From contig JACKAC010000001.1 of the NCBI GenBank assembly GCA_020635255.1, positions 721,501 through 785,500 on the forward strand: a DNA stretch of 64,000 nucleotides, read 5' to 3'. Numbering within the stretch: position 1 is the first letter of the stretch; each line of letters starts with the position of its first letter. Shown piece after piece: positions 53,289 to 60,861 of the stretch. The position numbers and the translations under genes are program-made. The stretch is from Ignavibacteriales bacterium. GTDB lineage: Bacteria > Bacteroidota > Ignavibacteria > Tepidaquicellales > Tepidaquicellaceae. Below the pieces are notes generated by a model. That model was not told where the DNA came from, did no database searches, and saw only the letters and a program-made list of their open reading frames with translations.

Positions 53289-53798
53289 ATGACAACAGAA
53301 GAATTAGAAAATAAAAATTTAATAGAAGAAGAAAAGCACCCAATAACCGGGGTGAGCATAATAGTTTCTAAGGGTTCACTCGAAGGCATATATCCAGGAT
53401 TGATAATGGCAAATGGAGCCCGCATGGAAGGAATCGATGCTAACCTTTTCTTTACATTTTTTGGATTAGACGCAATTGTGGATAAGAGGATGGACCATAT
53501 TAAGGTTGCAACGGTTGGAAATCCGGCTATGCATATTCCATCGTTTGTCGGAATCATGCCCGGAATGTCAAATGTCGCAACACACATGATGAATAAGGAA
53601 ATGGAGAAACTAGATATTCCTCCAGTGAGGGAGTTTATAGAGATGGTACATGATGCTGGATGTAATATTTATGCATGTAAAGCCTCAGTCGATATGTTTC
53701 ATTTGACCGATAAAGATTTTTGTGAGCAGGTGGACGGAGTAATTACAGTTGGAGAATTCTATGAAAAATCTGCGGGATCGCAGATTATTTTTACATAA
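53289..53798 (+). CDS. DsrE/DsrF/DrsH-like sulfur carrier protein
   Basis: 169 residues. The DsrE-like fold is shown by VSIIVSKGSLEGIYPGLIMANGA, FFTFFGLDAI and GCNIYACKASVDMF. Three cysteines (Cys125, Cys130, Cys145) are available for persulfide binding. It resembles the DsrE-type group with a long N-terminal extension often next to TusA, rhodanese or SQR genes. Here it follows TusE/DsrC by 24 bases with its own AAAGGAG site and ends in a strong terminator. Predicted to pass sulfane sulfur between the flavoprotein and TusE/DsrC. Confidence 0.88.
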   Translation: MTTEELENKNLIEEEKHPITGVSIIVSKGSLEGIYPGLIMANGARMEGIDANLFFTFFGLDAIVDKRMDHIKVATVGNPAMHIPSFVGIMPGMSNVATHMMNKEMEKLDIPPVREFIEMVHDAGCNIYACKASVDMFHLTDKDFCEQVDGVITVGEFYEKSAGSQIIFT

Positions 53799-53825
53799 TA
53801 AATACCTAATCCTTTCTCCTGATTA

Positions 53826-53853
53826 ACCCCTCCCATCCCGGGAGGGGATTTTT
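53826..53853 (+). terminator. Rho-independent terminator of the sulfur-relay operon
   Basis: CCCCTCCC / GGGAGGGG stem (53827-53834 and 53840-53847) with a five-base loop followed by TTTTT. It lies 28 bases after the DsrE-like gene. Confidence 0.88.
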
Positions 53854-54547
53854 ATAATTTATCTTTGATGTCTTCCATTTGCTTGTCCGGAACACTGTCT
53901 TTTGATTTCATAAATTTATGAAACATTTCCGTATCAAAATAAAATATTGTTACTTTTAGAAAACCGTTGTCTTTTATTTTTTCCGTGTAGTAAAAGTCTT
54001 CGTTTAGGACGTAAAAAGATGAGACATCATGTTCAAGGCTTACTCTCCCGTTATCCATATCCCAATCGTAAACGTAAAACTTTCTCATGAAAAGAGTATT
54101 AACAAATTTAGATGTATCTTTGTAATCTGAGTAGTAATATGAATTACCGTACTTATCCTTCATTGCATCGAGAATGGTATCGAAGTGTTCACGAGATTCG
54201 GTTAAGGTCTTGCAAGGAAATTTAATCGATACGTCGATGTTAAAGAGTTTATTACCATGGAAACTGTCGAAGTAAAGTGTTACGTCCAGTGGCATTGTAT
54301 CATTATTAACTACAATGCTATCACTATAATAAATAAAACTTTCCGATAGGGTAGGAGGGATCTGGGCATCATGATCATAAGTAAAATTAGTATCGACGAA
54401 GTAGTCTCTTACGTTACAAATGAAAAGCGCCGCTTCTTTAGACATCCCAAAATCAAATCCATTATATCCCGTGAGCGGCTGAGCTTTCAAAGGAAGATTT
54501 GCGAGAGTGAATAATATCATTAAAACCGTAATCCAATTCCGGGTCAT
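53852..54547 (-). CDS. Hypothetical secreted protein
   Basis: 231 residues, not recognised. Signal peptide (1-22, likely cleaved at LKA-QPL). The mature protein starts with YNGFDFGMSKEAALF, a pattern seen in many small periplasmic proteins of unknown role. It is followed by mixed beta-sheet sequence rich in Asp and Tyr. No cysteine pair, lipobox or sorting domain. Monocistronic and convergent with the sulfur-relay operon. Confidence 0.7.
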   Translation of the reverse strand: MTRNWITVLMILFTLANLPLKAQPLTGYNGFDFGMSKEAALFICNVRDYFVDTNFTYDHDAQIPPTLSESFIYYSDSIVVNNDTMPLDVTLYFDSFHGNKLFNIDVSIKFPCKTLTESREHFDTILDAMKDKYGNSYYYSDYKDTSKFVNTLFMRKFYVYDWDMDNGRVSLEHDVSSFYVLNEDFYYTEKIKDNGFLKVTIFYFDTEMFHKFMKSKDSVPDKQMEDIKDKL

Positions 54548-54725
54548 TTTCAGCGTTTTTATTTTCTTGACTTATATGAAGTTAACAGGGAAAGATCTAA
54601 ATTTGTTTCAGTTAAATAAATTTGCAAAAAATGCATTATGTAGTTTAAAAAGTATTGATTTTAGAGTTTTTTTGCTATAATTAGCATGAGCGCCGGGAAA
54701 ATCCTTACAATTTAACGTTAAAAAG

Positions 54726-55154
54726 ATGCTAAAGATATTTATTCCTCTATTACTGTCATTAATATTATTTATGGCAGGATGCTCCAGTAGTTCATCAGAT
54801 TCATACCTTCAAAAAGATAATTACGTTTTTACAATGTATGATGATGCAAATTCCATCATAGCTACAGGTACATTAAAAGTTAAATCATACAAGGATAACG
54901 CAATCTCAGGTGATTATGAACTTACAACAGTGATAAAGGAATTTGACGGGTATAAGTCCATGAACGGAAACAAATTTACGGGAAAAGTGAACAGCAGTGA
55001 TAGATCCGCATTAATAAATACAAATCCTAATATGGCCGACAACAATGTTTACTTTAATGTAAAAATAAAGTCTAACAGGCTAGAAGGTGATTGGTACTAT
55101 ACAGCACTACGTCAAGACATCAAATACAACAAAGTTGTAATAGTCAAAAAATAA
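54726..55154 (+). CDS. Hypothetical lipoprotein
   Basis: 142 residues. Lipoprotein signal ending MAGC (about Cys19), then a Ser-rich stretch. The mature part is a small beta-rich domain with YVFTMYDDANSIIATGTLKV and ends DIKYNKVVIVKK. Not recognised. It lies 12 bases before the M43 protease gene on the same strand, so the two are probably co-transcribed. Confidence 0.75.
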   Translation: MLKIFIPLLLSLILFMAGCSSSSSDSYLQKDNYVFTMYDDANSIIATGTLKVKSYKDNAISGDYELTTVIKEFDGYKSMNGNKFTGKVNSSDRSALINTNPNMADNNVYFNVKIKSNRLEGDWYYTALRQDIKYNKVVIVKK

Positions 55155-55166
55155 AATTCAAAACCA

Positions 55167-56486
55167 ATGACCAAACAAATACTAAAAGTAAGAAGTATCT
55201 TTTTTGCCGCTTCTTTTATTATTGCTTTAGTAATTTTGACCGGCTCCAATAATGAGCAGACATCGAATACTTTTGATGTTGTTTCAAAAAAGAACTGTGG
55301 AACGGTGGAATTTAATAAGATGCAGCTAGAGAGATACCCTGAGTATCAGGTAAACAGGGAAAACCTCGAAAAGTTTACCAAGCAGTATGTTCTTGAAGGC
55401 AACAGGCAGGTTGTTACAATACCGGTGGTTTTCCACGTTGTATATAATACCGCTGATCAAAACATTTCGGATGCTCAAATCATGAGTCAGATGGACGTAA
55501 TGAACAAGGATTTTAACAGGCTGAATGCAGATACAGGAAGTACGCCGGCTCCCTTTAAACCTCTAGCCGCGAACATTCAGGTACAATTTTGCCTGGCACA
55601 GCGTGATCCGGGTGGAAGTTCTACTACAGGTATAACACGAAGGATGACATCGATAACTGAATTTACGGCAGAGGATACAAGTATCTATTATACTTCGCTC
55701 GGTGGTGAAGATATCTGGGATAGAGATAGATATCTTAATATTTATGTTTGCAAATTGGCTGGTACGCTGCTAGGGTATGCGCAATTCCCCGGAATGAATC
55801 CTGCAACTGATGGTGTTGTGATAGGATATAACTATCTCGGTACTATAGGAACAGTTCAACCGCCAAATAATCTCGGGAGAACAGCGACTCATGAAATTGG
55901 TCACTGGTTAAACTTATTGCATATCTGGGGTGATGAACCGAACTGTGCCCAGGATGATGAGGTCGCGGATACACCTCTACAAGGTACTGAATCTTCGGGT
56001 TGTCCTTCATTTCCTATGACAGATGCATGTACTCCCAGCGCGCCCGGAATAATGTTTATGAACTACATGGATTATTCGGATGACAACTGTATGAATATGT
56101 TTTCATTGGGACAATCAGCAAGAATGAATGCAGCGTTGTCAGGTCCAAGAGCCAGTCTAATGACATCGAACGGGTGCCAGTCGGTAGGTATCAATCAGAT
56201 AGGTACGGAAATTCCGGATGGTTTTGCTCTAATGCAGAATTTCCCGAATCCATTCAATCCAACAACGAAGATCACATTTGATGTCCCAAGTCATGGAAAC
56301 AGTCTCGTACATCTTTCCATTTATGATGTATCCGGTAAGGAAGTTGCTCTGCTGGTAAATGGAGACCTCCAACCGGGGCGTTATGAATACACATTCAACG
56401 GATTTAGTTTATCCAGCGGAATGTATTTCTATAAACTCCAATCGGGTGATTTCGTCAGTACAAAGAAAATGATATTAGTAAAATAG
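55167..56486 (+). CDS. Secreted M43-family zinc metalloprotease with T9SS sorting domain
   Basis: 439 residues. Signal peptide about 1-26. The catalytic domain (about 80-345) is of the cytophagalysin/pappalysin family: zinc motif THEIGHWLNLLH with His242, Glu243, His246 and His252 (HExxHxxGxxH-type spacing), then a Met-turn in MFMNYMDYSDD. The C-terminus (about 355-439) is a type A T9SS domain (NFPNPFNPTTKITFD). Predicted secreted endopeptidase that may feed on extracellular protein. Preceded by a lipoprotein gene and followed by a strong terminator. Confidence 0.93.
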   Translation: MTKQILKVRSIFFAASFIIALVILTGSNNEQTSNTFDVVSKKNCGTVEFNKMQLERYPEYQVNRENLEKFTKQYVLEGNRQVVTIPVVFHVVYNTADQNISDAQIMSQMDVMNKDFNRLNADTGSTPAPFKPLAANIQVQFCLAQRDPGGSSTTGITRRMTSITEFTAEDTSIYYTSLGGEDIWDRDRYLNIYVCKLAGTLLGYAQFPGMNPATDGVVIGYNYLGTIGTVQPPNNLGRTATHEIGHWLNLLHIWGDEPNCAQDDEVADTPLQGTESSGCPSFPMTDACTPSAPGIMFMNYMDYSDDNCMNMFSLGQSARMNAALSGPRASLMTSNGCQSVGINQIGTEIPDGFALMQNFPNPFNPTTKITFDVPSHGNSLVHLSIYDVSGKEVALLVNGDLQPGRYEYTFNGFSLSSGMYFYKLQSGDFVSTKKMILVK

Positions 56487-56505
56487 GATTGTCTTAAAAA
56501 TTGAT

Positions 56506-56535
56506 AAAAAAGCGGGTTTTTACCCGCTTTTTTAT
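56506..56535 (+). terminator. Rho-independent terminator after the M43 protease gene
   Basis: AAAAAGCGGGT / ACCCGCTTTTT hairpin (56507-56517 and 56522-56532), followed by more T residues. Confidence 0.9.
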
Positions 56536-56628
56536 TTTTTGGAATAGTCTGTTGGGCATAATTTTTGCATAATTTAGTAATTAATACTTTGTATATATTC
56601 ATTTTTCACTCAGTAAACACCATTTTCT

Positions 56629-58584
56629 ATGGGGAGCAGCATACGGATAAAAATGAATAAAAGTAGTAGTACAGCTATTTTAATAGTTGGATTCCTACTT
56701 TTATTTAACAATCTCCAATCACAATACAGATTTAAACCCAGGCACGAGGGAAGGGGCTTTAATGTCACGCGAGTGGATTTTATGCTTGCAATGAACGATG
56801 GGACCTTACTCGACTGCACCAGATTTTTCCCTGACGAGACACCGCCAGCAGGTGGATGGCCTGCATTGATATATTGTCATGGTTTTGGTGGTACCAAATA
56901 CGAGGATCTTCCATATGCAGAGGAGCAGGCCGCTGACGGATTTTTTACATTTGTATACACTATGAGAGGACAGGGAATATCAGGTGGTAAGACAAATCTG
57001 ATCAGTACTCTTGAGATGGGTGACTTTACAAAAGTAGTGAACTATGTTAAAAGCCAGAGCATTGTAAATGTCAATAGGGTCGGAGCAATCGGCGGATCCC
57101 AGGGCGGAACGATTCCATTCATGGCGGCATGTAATGGAACAAGTTTGCGATGTATAGTTTCAGACGTTTCGAATCCGAAATTCGCATCGGACTGGATATA
57201 TAATAAGTCTGTCAAAATGTCACTACTATGGACCCTGAGTTATGATACCACTATTGTAAGATACAATAATCTTGTTAAGGCTTTCAGGACATGGATTCTG
57301 GCTGATACTCCTGATAAGTACGACAGTTTGTTAACATATATTCCACAAGGAAGAGATTTTTCGAGCCAGGTCGGCAATAACAACGCACCAATATTTATAA
57401 GTACATGCTGGCAGGACAAGTTTTTTTCAACAAAACCCGATATAGACGCAATTCCATTTATAAATCCGGATTACAGAATGTATTTTGGGACTTTCGGCTC
57501 TCACGGCTCGGAGGCTTATGAGGATGAGGTAGATTATCATAATGAAGTAAACGGTGACTGGCTTTACTACTGGCTGGATGATTATCAAAATGGTGCTCTG
57601 GATTCATCGCAATATGTGTATGCATCAAGCAGTTATCCGCGCGTAGACGATATGTGGACGTGGAAGAGATTTTATTCAGATGTATGGCCTCCCGCGGGAG
57701 TGCAGGACGTTAAGTTTTATCTTCGACCTAACAGAACCCTCACTAATGCAGTTAGTTCTTTAAATCCTGATACCGTTGGATTTGATAATAATATCCTCGA
57801 TAATTCGCTTACTATGCTGGAGGCGGTGAATAGGGAATTTACGGGTTCTATCTTCGAGTCAAAATTTCAGCGCAACAGGATAATATTTGAGACACCGACG
57901 CTAACGCAGAATGCAAGAATGGTCGGTACTCCATTTGTTAATATACACTACAAGTCTAATACAACAAAAGCTCAGTTTAATCTTCAGATATATGAAATAA
58001 AGCCGGGCAATGAGCCTTATATTGTAGGCAGGGCGAATTATACCGACAGGAATATAACACCTAACCAAATAAGGCAGTTGTCTTTTTACGGATCTTCGTG
58101 TTCTCATGTATTCCAGGCTGGAAGCAAGCTAAGGATTGTGCTCACAAATATTGATAATATTGATAATGATCCTTTCCTTAGAACGAACCCATATGTATTG
58201 CCTTCATTTCAGCAGGCAACAAACATAATCTATATGAATCCTGCTAATCCGACGTACATACAACTTCCTATGATAGGTTGGGTAACGATCTCGGTGAATC
58301 CAATTTCTACAAGCGTACCGGATGATTATTCACTGTCGCAAAATTATCCAAACCCATTCAATCCCAGCACTAAGATTAGGTTTGAACTACCAAAATCGTC
58401 TCATGTTAATCTTGTGATTTATGATGCGGTAGGGAGGCAGGTCGCAACGTTGGCAGATGACAGGTATAACGCAGGCACGTACGAAGCTGAATGGAAGGCA
58501 TCGGATTTTTCGAGCGGGGTATATTTTTACAGACTAACGACCGAAAGTTTTATAAGTACAAAGAAGATGCTTTTGATAAAATAG
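56629..58584 (+). CDS. Secreted CocE/NonD-family (S15-like) hydrolase with T9SS sorting domain
   Basis: 651 residues; the ATG at 56653 is an alternative start closer to the signal peptide. The alpha/beta-hydrolase domain (about 45-330) has LIYCHGFGGTK, the MRGQGISGG oxyanion region and nucleophile Ser157 in GAIGGSQGGTIPF. A candidate His lies in GSHGSEAYEDE. The C-terminal beta-jelly-roll of the CocE/X-Pro dipeptidyl-peptidase type (about 350-565) and a type A T9SS domain (about 570-651, NYPNPFNPSTKIRFE) follow. Predicted surface peptidase or ester hydrolase; substrate not set. Own terminator. Confidence 0.9.
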   Translation: MGSSIRIKMNKSSSTAILIVGFLLLFNNLQSQYRFKPRHEGRGFNVTRVDFMLAMNDGTLLDCTRFFPDETPPAGGWPALIYCHGFGGTKYEDLPYAEEQAADGFFTFVYTMRGQGISGGKTNLISTLEMGDFTKVVNYVKSQSIVNVNRVGAIGGSQGGTIPFMAACNGTSLRCIVSDVSNPKFASDWIYNKSVKMSLLWTLSYDTTIVRYNNLVKAFRTWILADTPDKYDSLLTYIPQGRDFSSQVGNNNAPIFISTCWQDKFFSTKPDIDAIPFINPDYRMYFGTFGSHGSEAYEDEVDYHNEVNGDWLYYWLDDYQNGALDSSQYVYASSSYPRVDDMWTWKRFYSDVWPPAGVQDVKFYLRPNRTLTNAVSSLNPDTVGFDNNILDNSLTMLEAVNREFTGSIFESKFQRNRIIFETPTLTQNARMVGTPFVNIHYKSNTTKAQFNLQIYEIKPGNEPYIVGRANYTDRNITPNQIRQLSFYGSSCSHVFQAGSKLRIVLTNIDNIDNDPFLRTNPYVLPSFQQATNIIYMNPANPTYIQLPMIGWVTISVNPISTSVPDDYSLSQNYPNPFNPSTKIRFELPKSSHVNLVIYDAVGRQVATLADDRYNAGTYEAEWKASDFSSGVYFYRLTTESFISTKKMLLIK

Positions 58585-58608
58585 AGTGGTTATGGGGAAA
58601 TTTTTAGT

Positions 58609-58637
58609 AAAAAGGCAGGGAAACCTGCCTTTTTTAT
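58609..58637 (+). terminator. Rho-independent terminator after the CocE-like gene
   Basis: AAAAAGGCAGG / CCTGCCTTTTT hairpin (58609-58619 and 58624-58635, four-base loop). Confidence 0.9.
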
Positions 58638-58711
58638 AATACTTGAAAAAAACAGGAACAAAGATTATTATATAAAAAAAGATACCCAAAAAATTCAAGG
58701 GAGGAATTTAA

Positions 58712-59683
58712 ATGAAGAAAATTTTTACAGTCTTAATATTTGTAATTTCCTTTTTGTCAGCAGTATATAAGCCGGTTTCTGCAAATCAAACCGACCGGAG
58801 CCCACTGCCGGTTCTGGTTGTTCCAACCATTTACGAAAATACTGCGGCCACGCTTTCATTTCTTGGTCCACTTAGCTCATCAGAGCGGACAGTTCAATTT
58901 CTAATTAATGAGAACCAACTAACATCACTTATCGGGCAATACATTGATGCAATTACCTTCAGGCTTCGTCCAACCGTCGCTTCTCCTTGGCCGGCTTCGG
59001 ATGTGACATATCCTAATTTTGACATATATTTAAGCGAGAGTGTAGCACCCGCAAACAGGAGTTTAGTATTTGCACAAAATATTGTAGGTGTCCAAAAACA
59101 GGTTAGAGCTGGTTCGCTTATGATCGTTGCAGGTTCTTACCCTGTCGGAGGTAATCCAAATAATTTCGGAACAAATATAACTTTCGACTCGTCATACTTA
59201 TACACAGGCGGACATTTATTAATAGAGATAAGGCATGACGCATCCGGTGGTAGCTCAACATCTGTTGAAGCGGCGGGTACATCGACTACCGGTTATGGAA
59301 CAGATTTCAGCTCTTGCTGGCAGAGCAGTTATACAGCCACGAGCGGTATGCAGGCAAATTTTTGTATATTAAGCTTGACCTCCACGGTTTCCGGAATATC
59401 TGTAACATTGAATGAACCCGTTGAATATAAATTAAACCAAAACTATCCGAACCCATTCAATCCAAGTACTAACATAAAATTTGGAATACCGCGCTCAAGC
59501 GAAGTTAGACTTGTAATATATGACGCTATTGGCAGGCAGGTTACAACTCTTATAAGCCAGCACATGAATGCAGGACAATATGAAGTGAATTGGAATGCGG
59601 ATGGATATACAAGCGGAATGTATTACTACACATTGACGGCAGATGGATTTACCGAGACAAAAAAGATGATGCTCGTAAAGTAA
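58712..59683 (+). CDS. Small secreted protein with T9SS sorting domain
   Basis: 323 residues. Signal peptide (1-24). The body (about 30-230) is a beta-rich domain with YPNFDIYLSESVAPA, a TYLYT-like strand and GGHLLIEIRHDASG. It resembles the first domain of the protein at 49172 and is otherwise not recognised. The C-terminus (about 240-323) is a type A T9SS domain (NYPNPFNPSTNIKFG). A strong Shine-Dalgarno site (GGGAGG) lies before the ATG. Followed by a hairpin terminator. Confidence 0.87.
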   Translation: MKKIFTVLIFVISFLSAVYKPVSANQTDRSPLPVLVVPTIYENTAATLSFLGPLSSSERTVQFLINENQLTSLIGQYIDAITFRLRPTVASPWPASDVTYPNFDIYLSESVAPANRSLVFAQNIVGVQKQVRAGSLMIVAGSYPVGGNPNNFGTNITFDSSYLYTGGHLLIEIRHDASGGSSTSVEAAGTSTTGYGTDFSSCWQSSYTATSGMQANFCILSLTSTVSGISVTLNEPVEYKLNQNYPNPFNPSTNIKFGIPRSSEVRLVIYDAIGRQVTTLISQHMNAGQYEVNWNADGYTSGMYYYTLTADGFTETKKMMLVK

Positions 59684-59705
59684 ATTTTTTAAAAGAATGT
59701 GATAT

Positions 59706-59734
59706 TGAAAGCGGGTGAAAGCCCGCTTTTTTAT
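59706..59734 (+). terminator. Rho-independent terminator after the small T9SS gene
   Basis: AAAGCGGG / CCCGCTTT stem (59708-59715 and 59722-59729), then TTTT. It overlaps the stop of the convergent metallophosphoesterase gene. Confidence 0.88.
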
Positions 59735-60861
59735 TGTATGTCAAAAGTGAGATTGATTATTTCCGGTTTATTACCCAGCCTAACGGGAGGTCCCCATGTT
59801 CCTACCCCGCATGAAACATAATAATGTGTGTTATTCTTTCTTTTATAGCCCCAGCTCAGTTCATAGATCTTTTCAGTAATGAAGTTCAAGGGCCAGAGCT
59901 GAGCATGGTGTGTATGACCGGAAAGCTGGAGGTCTATATTATATTTCTCAGCTTCTTCTAGATTATAGGGTTGGTGATCCATCAGAATAACAGGTTTACC
60001 GGTATCGACATCTTCCAGGATCTCATCCAGGGATTTTCTGTTTTTCCCTGTAAATCCCTTCTTAGCCCGGTCCTCCCTTCCAACAAGGTAAAAGTTGTCG
60101 TCGATAAGGATACTTTCATCTCTGAGTATTATTACGTTATGATCAGTGAGGTATTTTACGGCTTTCTGAATTCCGCCTATGTATTCATGATTACCGGTAA
60201 CGGAATAAACACCAAGAGGAGCTTGAATGGCTTTAAGCAGTTCCCCAAGATTTTGCCTTATAACAGGGGTAACATCCTCATCCAGTACATCACCGGGAAG
60301 AAGAACCATATCGGGGAAGAGGGAGTTGATCTTATTTACAATATTTTTTAATCTCTTTGTTCCAATGATCGTACCGAGATGGATATCGGAGGCGACTGCA
60401 ATCTTATATTTCTTAGGAACTGCTTTTTTATTCTTTATGGTAATGTATAACTCTTTTATCCGGACATTTTTTGCATTTAAATACCCAATGAAAATTACCA
60501 AAAGAACGAGCGGTATTACTATCAGGAATTCGTAGTAGAAGAAACTTTTGGGAAGGAAATTAAAAGCAAGGTTCAGCAAGAGTAATAAATCTGTTAAGAC
60601 CACTGCTATAAAAAAGTAGAGCAATGAAGCAAACCAAAATGACCCTATCCACACAAAAAGAATGCTTATAAATCCGGATGTCTTTTTCTCGAGATACCTG
60701 CCTATGAAAAATGAACCGGCGCATATAATGAAAATAATTGAATAGGCTAATCTTACACCTCCATCGAGGGTGTTGAATCCGTGAATAAAGATGTAAAAAT
60801 TGATGATGGCATAAAGTGTGAAGAAGATTGTAAAGAAACTGATGAATTGTTTGTTAGCCAT
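59731..60861 (-). CDS. Membrane-anchored metallophosphoesterase
   Basis: 376 residues. Four membrane helices in the first about 135 residues are followed by a calcineurin-like phosphoesterase domain with all metal motifs: ASDIHLGTIIG, LPGDVLDED, TGNHEYIGG and SGHTHHAQLWP. It is of the YkuE/YaeI-like type, some of which act on UDP-sugar lipids, but the substrate is unknown. Its ATG overlaps the stop of the P-type ATPase gene by eight bases, so translation is probably coupled. Confidence 0.9.
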   Translation of the reverse strand: MANKQFISFFTIFFTLYAIINFYIFIHGFNTLDGGVRLAYSIIFIICAGSFFIGRYLEKKTSGFISILFVWIGSFWFASLLYFFIAVVLTDLLLLLNLAFNFLPKSFFYYEFLIVIPLVLLVIFIGYLNAKNVRIKELYITIKNKKAVPKKYKIAVASDIHLGTIIGTKRLKNIVNKINSLFPDMVLLPGDVLDEDVTPVIRQNLGELLKAIQAPLGVYSVTGNHEYIGGIQKAVKYLTDHNVIILRDESILIDDNFYLVGREDRAKKGFTGKNRKSLDEILEDVDTGKPVILMDHQPYNLEEAEKYNIDLQLSGHTHHAQLWPLNFITEKIYELSWGYKRKNNTHYYVSCGVGTWGPPVRLGNKPEIINLTFDIQ

